Source: Isoetes taiwanensis
Lineage: Eukaryota; Streptophyta; Lycopodiopsida; Isoetales; Isoetaceae
Direction: 5' to 3'
Length of the DNA: 64,000 bases
NCBI GenBank assembly: GCA_021234155.1
Contig: JAJEKV010000072.1
Coordinates: 3,310,299 to 3,374,298, forward strand
Shown: positions 11,121-23,646 of the stretch, in pieces
How positions within the stretch are numbered: the first letter of the stretch is position 1
Layout: every line of letters begins with the position of its first letter
Translations under genes and position numbers: made by a program
Notes under the pieces: model-generated
Told to the model about the DNA's origin: nothing
The model's database searches: none
What the model saw: only the letters and a program-made list of their open reading frames with translations

Positions 11121-12255
11121 GTTGAAGCGAATCATTATCTATGAATGTTCAGGGATGAAGAACAGTTCGAGAAAATGTCCAGATCTTTCTATAATGGCAC
11201 AAATACATTTTCTATGTTATGGTTATCCAGTGGCATTACTGTATCAGCTGTCTAGTGCCAAGCAGATCGAACTATAATATGACTAGAAAGTGAGATAGCA
11301 CATTCAGTGTATCTACACATTCAAACTTGGGATTCCTTGTGGTCTGTTCCCAATGTGGACAATCAGGGAGCAGTTTCATTTTAAGGGACTGCAGAACTTG
11401 GTACAATCAACTGGGCGCTTGCAAGGATTTTTTTCTACTTGTGCAGGTGAGCTGTGAGTCTTCCAGGGGAATGTATGGCAGCTGCACAAACAGCACTAAG
11501 ACGTCCTGTGCACAGAATTCTGAAACATGTATTTGCTGCAACTTTTGTAATAGAAGTTGATGTTATTGGCTAAAAACAGAGATGAAATTGTTAGGGAACT
11601 TTCAGAAATCAACGGCATGAAACATATAAGAAAAGTTCTTATTCATACTTTCTTTCCTTGATGGTCTGTAAACTGGAAAATGTTCATGGAGATCTATGAC
11701 AACCTGCACTGTGGATATGACCTGGATTCCAGAAGGACATGAACAGATTCAACAATTCCAAGAAAAGCGCTTAAATGACGTTGCCAAATATGTGCGACTT
11801 TAGAAGATGAGACCATCCAAACTGCAGCAAATACGTTTGTGTGAATAATCAGAAGAACTAAGCTGTAAGTGTTGGAGCTTTGAGGGTACTTAAAACAAGG
11901 AATCCGGCGCAATGTTTACCTTGCTGCCAAGGAATTTACAATCAACTTGGTAATGCGAAACTGGCATTTAGTTTCCTTGCATGCAAATTCTGAGCAATGT
12001 TGCTCTATTTAAAATGCAACTTTATTTAATGAATAAATACGTGAAGAACTAAAATGGAGATGCAGCTGTCATCACTCTACCTTTTTATAACGCAAAATAC
12101 CAAATACCAATTGCAGCTTCAGGACACACTATAATGATTCAATCAAAGCCAAACGAACAGTCAATTTGGCAACTCCCAAGTGAAAAATAGTGCCACTTAA
12201 AGGTTGTTAAGTTTCGTATTTGCATAGTCGCAACAAAATTTGCTAGCACACTCAA
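11121..12255. other. 3' flank of the VAP4-like gene, no second gene recognised
   Basis: The beginning is probably 3' UTR. No clear AATAAA lies close to the stop; TGAATAAATA occurs at about 12030. The ORFs at 11327-11560 and 11694-11912 (minus) have no recognisable domain. Confidence 0.35.
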
Positions 12256-12865
12256 TTGGGTTTGAGAACAATTGAATTTATACTTTGATTGCCGAATGTA
12301 AAAATGTCTAGCAAATAAATAAATATCTAGCACAGTAACTTGGGCTTGAGGGGCTTTTCACACGACTAGTGTGTCTTATATTTTAAGGCATACTATTGGT
12401 CCATGTCAACATTTAAGAAGAATTGGTTTTCACACGGAGCCATATAAGACATGTCTTATTTAGGTTCGGGTAGGTTTGGATAGGTTCGGTAAGGGCAATG
12501 GAGTCTTATTTTATACCGGGGGACTTCCCCTGCCATAAAATAAGACACCACTTATTATATTCTGTTGACCAATCATATTCAAAATAATAGGTGGGCTTAT
12601 TTTGTGATGGTTTTCACACTAGTATTTGTTAGTGTCTCATTTACATAAGACACCCTGTAGTGTGAAAACAACTTATATTTGTGTGTCTTATTTTTTGCTT
12701 TGGAGTCACAAATGATGTCTTATATGAAATAGGACAGCCATATTATAAGACATCGTATGAAAAGGCCCCGAGAACAATTGAACTTTTACTTTGATTGCGG
12801 AATATAAATTTATCTAACAATATTTACAAGTGGTATCAGAAACACGTAATATCTAGTGTAATGAC
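12256..12865 (+). repeat. About 95-bp direct duplication split by a MITE
   Basis: GAGAACAATTGAA, ACTTTGATTGC, a TATCTAGCA-like block and TAATGACTTGGG occur in order at 12256-12349 and again at 12770-12865. The MITE at 12350-12769 lies exactly at the junction. The second copy contains TGGTATCAGAAAC, resembling a Copia primer-binding site but without LTRs. Confidence 0.65.
12350..12769. mobile_element. 420-bp MITE with GGGGC(C)TTTTCA inverted ends
   Basis: The left end GGGGCTTTTCACACGA and the right end (minus) GGGGCCTTTTCATACGA form imperfect terminal inverted repeats of about 35 bases. The subterminal word TAAGACA/TGTCTTA occurs about ten times in both orientations, and GGTTTTCACACT pairs with AGTGTGAAAAC inside. 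There is no coding capacity. Flanks show only a two-base GA repeat at the empty-site junction, so the superfamily is undecided; the ends resemble hAT-type MITEs. Confidence 0.8.
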
Positions 12866-12939
12866 TTGGGGTACATATGCATTTTTATATGCATTTTTTA
12901 ATATGGTTTTACTATGATTTGATGGTTATATAAGTCTAG

Positions 12940-13654
12940 ATCAAGGGTTAGCATTATCTAAATTTTTTTCTAAATTAACTCTTATTTGAATCTATTTAGA
13001 ATTAGACATTTCAAGTGATTTAACAAGTTTAAAATTGATAGTTTGATAAGAGATTAATTTAAAACTATAATTAGCATTTAACAATGTAAAAAGTGTTAGC
13101 AGTTTTCAAAATATTTTAAAAAAAGTTGCTTGAAATCTTAAAATGATAAAATTTATAATTTAAGAATAATTTTTTGAATAGTTTATTATTGACGAAATAA
13201 ACTATATTGAAAAATAATCAATACTAAACTATTATTATTATTTTTCTATTTTTTTTGTGCTACAGCCCTACCTTGAGTGCCATCTTATCTGAAAGCCTAG
13301 GCTATTCACGTGTTCTAAAATTTTACATGGACTTATCCTAAACCATTGGATCTTGATTTAACATTTTTTTTCTTTTTCTTTTTTTTTTTTTAACTTTTTA
13401 GAATATGAATATAACGAGTTTACTAATTTCAACCAAAAATTTCTTTTAAATATTTTGAAAAGACAAGACATCTATTATGTATAGTTCTCCTTATATGAGA
13501 GTTTTATTCTAAATAAATTAAATTCAAAATTAGTCTGAAAATCAATTTTATGCTTTAGTAAACTTAATACTTCTAATTTAGAGATAGACCAATAATATTA
13601 TTAAAACCAATAATATCATTAAAATCAATATTAAGTTCAAATTTTATTAAATAT
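12940..13654 (-). mobile_element. AT-rich foldback (long-TIR) element, copy 3, inverted
   Basis: The minus strand matches the foldback copies at 15981 and 24941. CTTGAAATGTCTAATTC lies at about 12994-13010 and a TTGAAATTA/TATTTAAAAGAAA block near 13430-13460. The right terminus, TTCAAATTTTATTAAATAT, ends at about 13654 and matches the terminal repeat of copy 1. It is interrupted at about 13240-13400 by unrelated sequence containing GTGCTACAGCCCTACC. Confidence 0.65.
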
Positions 13655-15980
13655 GTCACACAAGCTCTCTGTTTTGTGTGACGCCTAGGTTGCTGTCATT
13701 ATTTTCTCCAAAACTGGTCGCTTGTTCGAGTATGCTAATACCACGTAAGTTTATCTTCTTTCACTTTGCTTTTTTATCAAATGCTTCTATTTCTGTTTTA
13801 CTTCAGGGCTTGGGATTGCATTTTTATATTTCATTGCTTGAATTGCGGCCTTCAGATGTAGATCTATGTCAGTCTATCCTAGAATTCGATAGCCGGTTTG
13901 TAATTTCTCCGCGAACCGCAAGAAGTGCGGGTGCAAACCGCAAGGAGTGTGGCCTCCTCTGCATTATGGGGTTCGGTATCTGGACCTTGCTTGTTAGCAA
14001 GGGTTCCTCGGCTCAAATGAATCAAATCTCAAGAAGTAAAGGTAAAGGTGATCTACTACTTGCTTCTGGTTGAGTTCTTTAGGACCGTGCTCAAAGTAAA
14101 AACTTGTCAAGACAAATGCGGAAAAGCTCTTGAGACTATGGTTGGAATCCCACCTCCATAAGGGTTTGTCACAATATAGGGGTTTGTTTTCAAGTAGTTG
14201 CTTCATTCTCACTATCAATTCATAATGGTTGTACGCGTTACTAAATATTAAGAAGAAATTAAATTTGTATGCCACATTGACAACTTGAAACCAACACAAA
14301 TTATTGTAAACTGTTATGTTGGGTGGTCTTGAAACCATTTAAGGTGATACGTTAGACTTATCTATGTGGAACATAATGCAGCAATTGCCTTGTCTCTAAA
14401 GTTACCTATAAATAACAGAAAGTTGTAGTAGTTACATTGTTCTTGAGGGGGTTTATTTTTTATTCTTTCAAGTAGTTGCTTTATTCTCCACTATCATTTC
14501 ACAGTAGTTGCACTCAATTTTGCTATTTGGATTGCATGATATAAATGGTTGTTTATTACAGAGAGCTCTTGCCAAGTCTCAAAAAAAGCCAGCAATTATT
14601 CATGCCACAGTTTAACATAATTTATAAATGGGAAACAATCTATTGCTAATGTGACAACAATCCAGCTACAAAAGACACACTGAGTGATTCTATTTGTCTT
14701 AGTTTATTAGTGATTCTATAAGCATAGTTTATTAGGACAACATAATCGAATCCTCATCTTCACAAAGTAGTTCATGCAATGCACTCTAGAATATTGAAAA
14801 AATACGTTGTCTTACATGAAAATATTGTGAGGGATCAACGAACAATAGCAAGTGTAGGAATAGAAAGCATGCAAAATTACTTCTGAATAAGGTGTATCAT
14901 GTGTGCAGACAGCTCCCTTCCAGTACTTTGCTCACTTATGCAAATTCGCTGAAGAGAATAAGCAAAACGTCTTTCAAGTCTCTTAAAACAGCTGTTGTAC
15001 TCCTCTACAGAAACACAAAGATTATTGTAATAAGGAAGCGAGGGACAATAGAGTCCACAATGTCTCCGTGCCAGCCAAGTACAACATAGAAGATTGAAGA
15101 AAGAATGAAATCCAAAAAAATATTATCCCATGCAAACGTACTAGCTAACGTCTCATTGGAAGTAATACCCAGCTTTGGCTATCTGAGATCAACCAATATA
15201 ACATATGTAAAATGCAACCTGAAAATGAAATACATCCCTCCTTTAATATCTACATCGGGATATCATCAATGTCAAATAAACGGGAATGCCCAAGCACATC
15301 AAGCATTATAACGTCATAAAATCTGAATTTGCAGAACCATTGCAATAGGTGAAGCATTCGCTGGCTAACCAACAGGAAAAAAGTGATAACACAGCATCAA
15401 TTTGCTATGGTCCAATGTAGGAAAAACGTGGCTATTACCTCTATGTTGGTTAATCTGAGAGCACCACTGTCAAATATCAAATATCAAATATCATGAACAA
15501 CCCTTAATCAGGAATTGTTATAACTTAGAGTTAAGTCAATATGATTCAAAAACCTGACAGATTATGGTTACGATCTATCTCCTACAATATTAGCTTTTTT
15601 GTTCTCAATTTGTAGTTTGGAACGAGAAGAAGATAAGGGAACATATTACTTACATTTTCCACATAGCAACTCCAGCATCTCCAAATTACTCATGCATGTA
15701 GAAAGGAAGAAGAGCAACCTTGTGAAGAAACAAACCCAAGTGCATTAAGCCAAGATAAAACATGCCCATAAGAAATAAAAAGCAATAAGAAAATTGCAAA
15801 GGAATAAGGCCATAAGGAAAAACACCTCGCCAAATACAGCCACCATATCCATGTGATTTGAAGCTCCATAGATCCACAATAATCAAATCATGGCCGTCGA
15901 ATTTAAGGCAAATCAAATTCTGGCCGTCGGATTTAGGGCTCGATGCACTACACACTTACGTCAAAACATTATAATATAAG
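13655..15980. other. Non-coding stretch, no gene recognised
   Basis: The 131-codon frame at 13678-14073 starts at GTG and shows no domain. Other short ORFs (14892-15089, 15105-15311, 15686-15955 minus) are also unrecognised. TGGCCGTCG(G/A)ATTTA repeats occur near 15890-15930. Confidence 0.4.
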
Positions 15981-16601
15981 ATATTTAACAAAATTTGGAT
16001 TTGTTCAAACATAATAGACATGCTTCCAGGATGTCATAATAAGGTTATACGTTAACAATTTGTTTAATTTATCTTTAAATTAAAAGTATGATGATTACTA
16101 AAGTATAAATATCCTTTTTAAATTAATTCTCAGTTTAATCTATTTATAATTAATTTTTATCTATTTAAAATATTTAAGGAAGAAAATTTTAGATTGAAAT
16201 TGATTCAATGATTACATTTATATTTTACTAAGAAAATAATTAAATAGCTTATTATTGATTAATTTTCAATATATTTTATTTCATCAATAATATATTATTC
16301 AATAGTTATTTTTAAACCAATAACTTTATTATTTAATTAATTTCAACATAAATTTTTTCTTAAAGTATTTTTTAGAAGTGTAAAAGTCTATAAATTATGG
16401 AATCTTCATAATAATTGTAAGTTAATCGATTTATCAAACCAATAGATTTCATTTAGCAATTATTATGATTATCAAATTTTAAATTTGTTAAATCATTGAA
16501 AATTGAAATTTTATATTCTTGAAATGCCTAATTCTAAATAGATTCAAACAAAACTTAGTTTGAAAAGCAATTTTATTCTTTGATAACCATTATAGTTCTA
16601 A
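15981..16601 (+). mobile_element. Foldback element copy 1, left part
   Basis: The terminus ATATTTAACAAAATTTGGAT at 15981 is the inverted counterpart of the right end of copy 2 (about 26290-26351). The next block (AATTAAAAGTATGATG, ACTAAAGTATAAA) is inverted near 16560-16600 (TTTATTCTTTGATAACCATTATAG). Terminal and subterminal inverted repeats therefore span some 290 bases on each side. The element continues at 23504 after the Helitron. There is no coding capacity. Confidence 0.75.
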
Positions 16602-16635
16602 TCTTTATATTATAAAATTATTGGGTAAGTATATC

Positions 16636-16672
16636 GTCAACAAAACCCTAACCCTAACAAAACCCTAACCCT
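16636..16672 (+). repeat. Short telomere-like ACCCTAAC stretch
   Basis: CAAAACCCTAACCCTAAC and AAAACCCTAACCCT are adjacent inside the Helitron 5' region. There are only about four units, so this is not a telomere. Confidence 0.7.
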
Positions 16673-16674
16673 AT

Positions 16675-16780
16675 TTTCGACCTTTAGGGTTCTGATATAT
16701 CCGGCCCCGTTTTCATGTAGCTCCTACTTTCGACCTTTAGGATTATGATATATCCGGCCCCGTTTTCATGTAGCTCCGAT
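16675..16780 (+). repeat. 53-bp tandem duplication in the Helitron leader
   Basis: TTTCGACCTTTAGG, then GATATATCCGGCCCCG and TTTTCATGTAGCTCC, occurs twice with a period of 53 bases. The copies differ by about two bases. It is non-coding. Confidence 0.85.
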
Positions 16781-17269
16781 TCAACTGCTGCTCTACCAAT
16801 TGCTGAGTCTTCTTTCGGATCCACAATTTCTTTCGATTTTGACCTAGCAAGCCTGTTTTTTAAACCAAAGGAACCAAAATGTAACAAAAATTACACTAAG
16901 GTAAACAAAAAGGGCCACAAAATAATACCAACGCCGTACGTCAAAGAAAAAGACCTTTTTCTCACCCTTTTATTTTTATCACCCTTTTATTTTTTTGACG
17001 TGGTGTTGAACCTTTTTTACCAACCTTTTATCTTTTTTACGACGCCTTTCCACCTTTGCCTAGGCTTAAAAACCACTTATGGAATATGGAAGAACAACAA
17101 ACCATAGAACTTTAACATTCTCTTTGACTACTAATTGCGACGACGGAGGATCGAGAAAGCAGGCTTGCAGCTGCAAGAACTAAGTCTAGGGAGAAGCGTG
17201 CTGCAGAGACAGCTCAGGATCGCGAAGCTCGATTATTAAAACAAAGAGAGTATTACAAAAAAAAGGAAG

Positions 17270-17512
17270 CTACAACATGCTGCTACAGAAACAGAAGCCC
17301 AACGTCGACAAAGATTAGACAAAGACGCCCAATATCGGCGCAACAGGAGAGCCCAGCAGGTTGCTACAGAAACAGAAGAACAACATCAACGAAGATTGGC
17401 CGAACTCGCCCAATATCAATTTCAAAGGAGAGCCCAACAAGCTGCTATAGAAACAGAAGAAGAGTGTCAAGAAAGATTGGACGAGCTTGCACAATATCAT
17501 CGTCAATGGAGA
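17270..17512 (+). repeat. Three 81-bp coding repeats in RepHel N-terminus
   Basis: Units start at 17270, 17351 and 17432. Each encodes 27 residues around ATETE..., QRRL..LAQY..., RR. The repeats are Arg/Gln/Glu-rich, like the basic leader of other plant RepHel proteins. Confidence 0.85.
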
Positions 17513-19550
17513 GGTTGCCCACATACATATAGAATAGCGAGGACACTTGAAGTCCCACAAGTAGAACGACACAACTGCGGGTCATTCAACAGGGAATGCA
17601 TATATTGTGGGGCCTTGGCATTCAAGGATGATGGTACAAATTGTTGCCACAATGGACAAATCAAGTTGAAACCCCTACAACCAATGCCCCATCTCTTTCA
17701 GAGTCTACTGAGCCATCAACACCCGAAAAGCAGTAACTTTCACCAGTACATCAGGACCTATTATAACAGTGCTCTCGCCTTTGCTTCCTTTGGCGCCAAC
17801 ATCGAGCAGTTTGAAGGCCATGGACCATACTGTTTCAAGATCCAGGACAAACCTACCACAGGGTAGGGCCAGCTTATATTTATGGTTCACAAGTTGCAAC
17901 ATATTCCCAGTTGTACATTCTAGATACCGACTATGCACATGAAACACGAGCTCAAAACCCCCAGAATGAAAATTGCGACAGCCATCTCCTTAAAGAATTA
18001 GATGCCGAGCTACGCAATGTTAGTCTTTACGCAGCAGCCCTGATGATGATGCATGAGGTAGAAGAGCAGGCACAACGGTCCGGCGAAGGTGTCGTGGACA
18101 TCAGGATGTATTTTAATACTGATCGGAACTTGGACCTCAGGAGGTATAACCCAGCATGCTCAAATGAAGTTGCAGTAATATTTGTCAACCCAGATGGAGA
18201 GCCACCATTTGATAGGGACATATGCATACACCGAAAGGGTGGCGGCCTCAAGAAGATCCCAATCACAGACCCAAACCTTGATCCCTTGGTTTATCCCATG
18301 CTCTTTCTCTTTGGCGATCAGGGTTGGACGATAGGAATCAAGAAAGCAGAAACATCTTCTGCACCATCTTCAAGGAAACAGGAGAATGTGAGCATGCTTC
18401 AATTTTACAATTATCGGTTGGCAATAAGGAGCTCAACTTGCAACCCATTGCTTTATGCGGGTAAGCTGACACAACAATTTATTATTGATGTCTACTCAAG
18501 AGTGGAGGCGAACAATTTGAACTGGATCAAACAAAACCAAAGGACGCTGCGAGTAGAGTTGTACCAAGGACTCATCGACTATATAGACCATGAAGCAGAG
18601 CAAAGAGGCTTAAGATCTGGCAAGCTGGTCATCTTGCCTTCTTCATTCAATGGGAGCCCAAGGGCAATGCAACAGAACTATCAAGACTCGATGGCTTTGA
18701 TCCGAAGGTTTGGCAAACCAGACCTCTTTGTGACATTTACATGCAATCCAAATTGGCCAGAAATTAAAGCCAACTTGCTACCTGCGCAACAATCACAGAT
18801 CGGCCAGACTTGGTTGCACGTGTATTCCACACAAAGCTCAAGGCATTCTTCCATGATCTCTTTGAGAATGATATATTGGGTAAGGTGAAGGCCCATACAT
18901 ACACGATTGAGTTCTAGAAACGAGGCTTGCCCCATTGCCACCTCCTTATGATTCTCGACGAAGAAGACAAGATCCGAGATAACGAAGCAATTGACAGCAT
19001 TACAAGTGCGGAAGTACCAGGCCCAGAAAATCCCAATCTACAACAGATTGTTCTCAAGCATATGGTCCATGACCCATGCGGGCCACTCAACCCAAATGCA
19101 CCATGCATGCAAACGACGGAAGCAAGTTCATCGAAGGAATGCACAAAAGCATTTCCAAAGCCATTTAATCAGAATACGAGAGTCAACGCAAATGGCTATC
19201 CAGAGTATAAAAGACGTGATACAGGCCACATCATGAGGGGCAACACGCCTATAGATAACAGATGGATAGTTCCCCACAATCGTTGGCTAATTCAAAAGTA
19301 TGAAGCACAAATCAATGTGGAGCAATGTTTTAGTGTCGGTAGCATCAAGTACATCTACAAGTACATCCACAAAGGACACGACCGAGCATCTATCAAGGTC
19401 ACTCAAGAGCCGACAGGTGAATCCACATCCACATACAACTGGGATGAGATCGAGCAATACCTCGACACGAGATACATGTCTGCACCTGAAGCCATGTGGA
19501 GGCTATATGGGTTCAAGATGCACGGCAACTCACACTCAATACATAGGTTA

Positions 19551-21206
19551 TGTGACGTCCCCTACTCGTATACGGTGCACCCACCGTATACAAACAGGAG
19601 TTCATCCCCCATACCAGCTCCCATCTCGTCTGGGGCCCTCCACAATCATCGCAGACCGTAACGAGTCCCGGTGGGAAGAGTGAAGGGGTCATTTTACCCC
19701 GTCTCCCTCAGGGCCTACCTAGCTGCGGAAGCGTAAACATACATGTCAGTATACAACATAATCACATATCCACCTCGAAGGGTGGTGCATCAACATCTGC
19801 ATAGACAATGATCAGCATCATACATAAGGATCCTACCCAAGGGTCACACTCGAAGGGATGACTGACGGCTTGGGTCTCCGTGAGTTCATTGCGGGGCCGT
19901 AATTCATGGCAATGGATTTGGTGGCATAAGAACATGGCTTAGGGTTGTCCACTCCATCCGCCCCTCCATGTGCACACTTTGCGAGTAGGTTGAAAAGTGT
20001 TGGGACGGATCAGCCACGGGATGCATAGCCAAAGGGCTATTCACGGGTTACATCTCCCGGTTCCGATGGGGCGTGTAGGGATCACTCCCTCCGAGATCTA
20101 CATGCTGACTCAAGGTGACTAGAGGGCTACTGCCCTTATTCGACTGAACCCACTGGAAAGTCATAAACACCACTTCACGGGTGTCGAGCCCATGCCTTGC
20201 CCGCACTCAGTGGCAATTGGACCTAGTCACAATGATCCCCGTGTGAGACCTTACACACCGGAGGGATCGCTCAAGAGTCAACACCGAACCTCCTTTTAGC
20301 CGGGCCGGCCCCTTCACCCACAACAGGTGTGGTTCTTGTACACAGCCGAATCAAGGTGTGCTAGAGAGGCTACTCTAGGAGCATCAACTACAAAGCTTTA
20401 GGTCTCTACCCCCCTTCCCAATACAAGGAGTTCATAGAGATACATCATCCATATACTTCACAGAGAACTAAAGAACTAGATCTAATCTACATCATAGAGT
20501 TAGGTTCTTTAGTTAGAATCTGCTATCTAGAGATCTAGAGGGCTGCTATGGGCAATTTAAGAGGCTAAACCTACTGATTCGATGGCTGAAATGGGGTTTA
20601 GACTATTAAATTGCCTAAATACCTGATCCTTGAGTTCCTCCTCCTGACCTGAGCTCGATCATCCTGCTGAGATGCTCGAATCAAGGAAAACTAATGATGC
20701 AATTTTCTCAGACAGAGTCTGGGAGGCGGTTTTGACCCTTGGGGCAGTCAAAACAGAGCTCTAAAACCCTAGAAACGAAAATGGGCAAGTTAGGGTTCTC
20801 CTACTTAAATAGACAAGGGGTTGGCTAGGGTTTCCAATTATCCCCTTTAGGCATGTGGGATAATTGGAAATGGGCCCACTTGCCTTTAAGGGCTAGGTGG
20901 CCAAATGTGCCCACATGGAAATGTGTGCACCCAAATGGGCCCACATGGAAATGTGTGCACCTAAATCTGCCCACATGGAAATGTGTGCACCTAAATGTGC
21001 CCACATGGAAATGTATGCACCTTAATAAATGTGCATGTGCACATTAATAAGAAATGCACATACCTAGCAAGTTGCCCCCTAGGGGCTACTAGCCTGGCTA
21101 CGGCACGTCGGCGCATTACCGTCGGTCGGGTGGCGGTAATGCTGGCGTGACCAGGCGATGCGATTATCGCCTTGGGACCGGTATTGTCTTGGCCGAACGT
21201 CCTGGA
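19551..21206 (+). mobile_element. 1.66-kb LTR-like insert within the Helitron
   Basis: The RepHel frame breaks after ...IHRL (19550) and resumes with P-VHLPNNQ at about 21211. The insert starts TGTGACGTCCCC, a form common for Gypsy LTRs, and is flanked by GTTA (19547-19550 and 21207-21210; five bases with one mismatch). It has no ORF with a domain. A TATA-like CTTAAATAG lies at about 20804 before a T/G-rich leader, as in an LTR promoter. The right end does not finish in CA (it reads GTCCTGGA), so solo LTR is an inference and the right border is uncertain. Confidence 0.6.
20901..21020 (+). repeat. Four 30-bp tandem repeats
   Basis: The unit C(C/T)AAAT(G/C)(T/G)GCCCACATGGA..., then AATGTGTGCAC, repeats exactly every 30 bases (20901, 20931, 20961, 20991) with one to three differences. 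The short ORF across it is a by-product. Confidence 0.95.
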
Positions 21207-23475
21207 GTTACCCGGTCCATCTGCCAAACAATCAAGCTGTCTACTATCAGGAAGGCCACGAAAGAAATGTTCTCGAGCGGGAGATGCAAAAAAGGACAAT
21301 GCTGACAGCATGGTTCGAGCTCGACAAGAATGACACGGATGCGCATCAATACACTTACCCAGAAATCCCCCAGCACTATACGTTCAACCGCCACCAATCG
21401 GCTTGGAAAAAGAGGAAACACAAGTTCAAGCTCATCACACGAATGTACAATGTCAGCCCTAAAGAAGGCGAGTGCTACTACCTTCGTCTCCTACTGCTAC
21501 ATATTAAGGGCGCTACCAGTTTCGAAGACATGTGCACCATCAATGGAAAACACTGCTCAACTTTCAAGGAAGCTGCCAAAGAGCTTGGCTTACTAGAAGA
21601 TGATTCCGAGTGGGAGAAAACGCTCGAAGACGCGAGCATCTTCCAAATGCCAAAACAATTACGTCAAACATTTGCCTTTATTTGCCTCTACAATGACCCA
21701 CAAGATCCGATGCAGTTATGGGACTCTTCAAGGACAGTATAGCAGAAGACTACCGACGGGATATGCCACCAGACGAAGCTTACAACCATGCACTAAAGGA
21801 CATTGATGACATCTTCCAGATGAGTGGTTGTACAAGCCAGCAATTTGGACTACCAGAGCCACGTCTAGACATCCTAGGCAACTCCGTACAAGAACCTACA
21901 TTCGACGCAGAACAAGAGTTGAAAGAAGGACAGGAAAACTACGACAAACTCAACAGGGAGCAGAAGCACATCGCCAATATTATTCTCAATGCAATCAGCC
22001 AGCAACAACCCCAATGTATCAATGTGGATGGCCCAGGAGGTACAGGAAAGACATTCCTCTTCAACAGCCTCATTAGTATGCTAAGAGGATGTGGCATTGG
22101 CGTTGGACAGGCATTGCCAGCCTCCTCTTGAAATGAGCACAAACAGTCCATTCAACGTTCAAACTACCACTTAACATGACACAAGAGGCAACCTCAGCAC
22201 TTCGTGCAACAAGCCAGCAAGCGGACATTCTTAGAAAGGCAAGCATTATAGTCTGGGATGAAATGGGGATGACACACACGCAGGCACTTACAGCTGTCGA
22301 CAGGGTTCTACGAGAAATACGACAAGATGACAGACCCTTTGGTGGAATGATAATGCTCACCGGTGGGGATTTCAGACAGCAGTTGCCTGTTGTCAAGCGT
22401 GCAACCAAGGCAGAAGTGATCTCGAAGTGTGTCAAGAGGAACCCGCTTTGGACTCACTTCAAGACCCACAAGCTGATACAGAACATGCGAGTCGGACAAG
22501 AAGAACAACACTTCTCAAATTGGTTGCTACGACTTGGAAATGGTGAACAGATGAATAATGCGCCAGGATTAGATCGCGACTTGGTTGAGATACCAGAAGA
22601 GTGCATCTTAGAAGGTGATTTGATTGACATCATCTTTGGCAAGGAAATATCAGTAAAAGATGTCCACCTGCTATATGAAAAAACCATTTTGACACCCAAA
22701 ATGAAGACACGCTGAAGCTCAATAATAAGATCCTTCAAAGGTTACTAGGACAACTCCATACGTATACGAGCATAGACACCATCACAGCAGAAGGTGAAGA
22801 TGCTACAAGGGACTTCCCAATTGAATTCATCAACCATTTGACCCCATCTGGCATGCCCCCACATAAGTTACACATCAAGGATGGCGCCATCATCATGTTA
22901 CTCAGGAACATGAACCCAAAGTCTGGCCTCTGCAATGGCACCCGCCTCCGTGTCATCAAAGCGCATCCCCAAATCATAGATGCAGAGATCATCACAGGCA
23001 CATTCAAGGGAACAAAAGTCCTCATACCAAGGATAACCCTTGAGCCATCAGACAGTGACATGCTCCCTTTTAAACGAAGGCAATTCCCGGTGCGCCTCGC
23101 ATTCTCAATGACTATAAACAAGTCCCAAGGCCAGTCCATGACATCACTTGGCATCTATCTACCAACGCCAGTCTTTGTGCATGGCCAGCTCTACGTCGCA
23201 TTCTCAAGGTGCACCACACAACATGATGTGAAGGTATATATGGAAGATACCTCAAGACAAGGAGCATTGCTCAAGAACCATAGGAGGTTCACTCCAAATG
23301 TTGTCTACAAAGAGATTCTACGAGACGAAATAGCCTCTATATAATAGCATAGCATTCTGAATTTTGAAATCTAAAAAGTATTCATTTAATCTGTGGCACT
23401 ATAATTTCTTCTGTTCTTATCACTGGCTAACCATTACTACAGACATATTCGGCACTTCATTCACGGGTTCACGAT

Positions 23476-23492
23476 GCCCAGCAACGCTGGGC
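23476..23492 (+). other. Helitron 3' terminal hairpin
   Basis: GCCCAGC AAC GCTGGGC is a perfect stem, seven bases before the terminal CTAG (23500-23503). It serves as the rolling-circle stop signal in this family. Confidence 0.93.
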
Positions 23493-23503
23493 ACCGTTTC
23501 TAG

Positions 23504-23646
23504 TTCAAAAATAAAATTATTTAATTAACTTACAAAAATTATAATATAATAACCAAGAAGAATTAAACAATACATACATTCTTATAATGGTATCCTTGAT
23601 GTGTTATCTATTAAATCTGAATAAGTCTAGGTTTTGATGGATATAT
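23504..23646 (+). mobile_element. Foldback element copy 1, right part
   Basis: The sequence continues copy 1 after the Helitron. GAATTAAACAATACATACAT, then TATCCTTGATGTG and AAATCTGAATAAGTC, match 26253-26345 of copy 2 closely. Confidence 0.75.

Larger units (their letters stand above)
17120..23344 (+). pseudogene. Helitron Rep/helicase (RepHel), broken
   Basis: This encodes the rolling-circle replication initiator fused to a PIF1-type helicase. Order: Arg/Gln-rich N-terminus with three 27-residue repeats; zinc-binding CIYCGALAFKDDGTNCC (about 17600-17650); Helitron N domain (17911-18888) ending FVTFTCNPNWPEI; HUH motif RGLPHCHLL (His codons in 18933-18941); Rep tyrosine block IKYIYKYIHKG (about 19347-19380); an LTR-like insert at 19551-21206; VHLPNNQAVYYQEG; Walker A GPGGTGKT (about 22031-22054); Walker B IIVWDEM; GGDFRQQLPVV; TINKSQGQSM; GQLYVAFSR; stop after 23344. 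Damage includes TAG at 18915-18917 for Gln of EFQKRGLPHCH, frameshifts near 17865, 18885, 21211, 21720, 22110 and 22715, and the insert. The motifs themselves are well preserved, so decay is moderate. Confidence 0.93.
16602..23503 (+). mobile_element. Helitron (decayed autonomous copy), both termini identified
   Basis: The 5' end is TC at 16602 after an A. The 3' end is CTAG at 23500-23503, preceded by a perfect 7-bp-stem hairpin (GCCCAGC AAC GCTGGGC, 23476-23492) and followed by T. Insertion between A and T without target duplication is the Helitron rule. Both ends are confirmed by foldback copy 2, which preserves the uninterrupted sequence: copy 1 reads ...TTCTAA | TTCAAA... across the insertion and copy 2 reads TTTAATTCAAA. 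The element is 6902 bases, of which about 1660 are a later insert, leaving about 5.2 kb. It encodes one Rep/helicase pseudogene. Confidence 0.9.

Noticed and set aside
12829-12842. Copia primer-binding site TGGTATCAGAAAC
   Set aside because: No LTR on either side and no gag-pol nearby; the upstream sequence belongs to a local 95-base duplication.
13678-14073. 131-codon ORF as a gene
   Set aside because: Begins at GTG, no domain, no homologous segment in the window, and no splice context.
16636-16672. Interstitial telomere
   Set aside because: Only about four ACCCTAA units, located inside the Helitron leader.
20853-21047. ORF with PTWKCVH repeats as a repeat protein
   Set aside because: It is the translation of the 30-bp DNA tandem repeat inside a non-coding insert.
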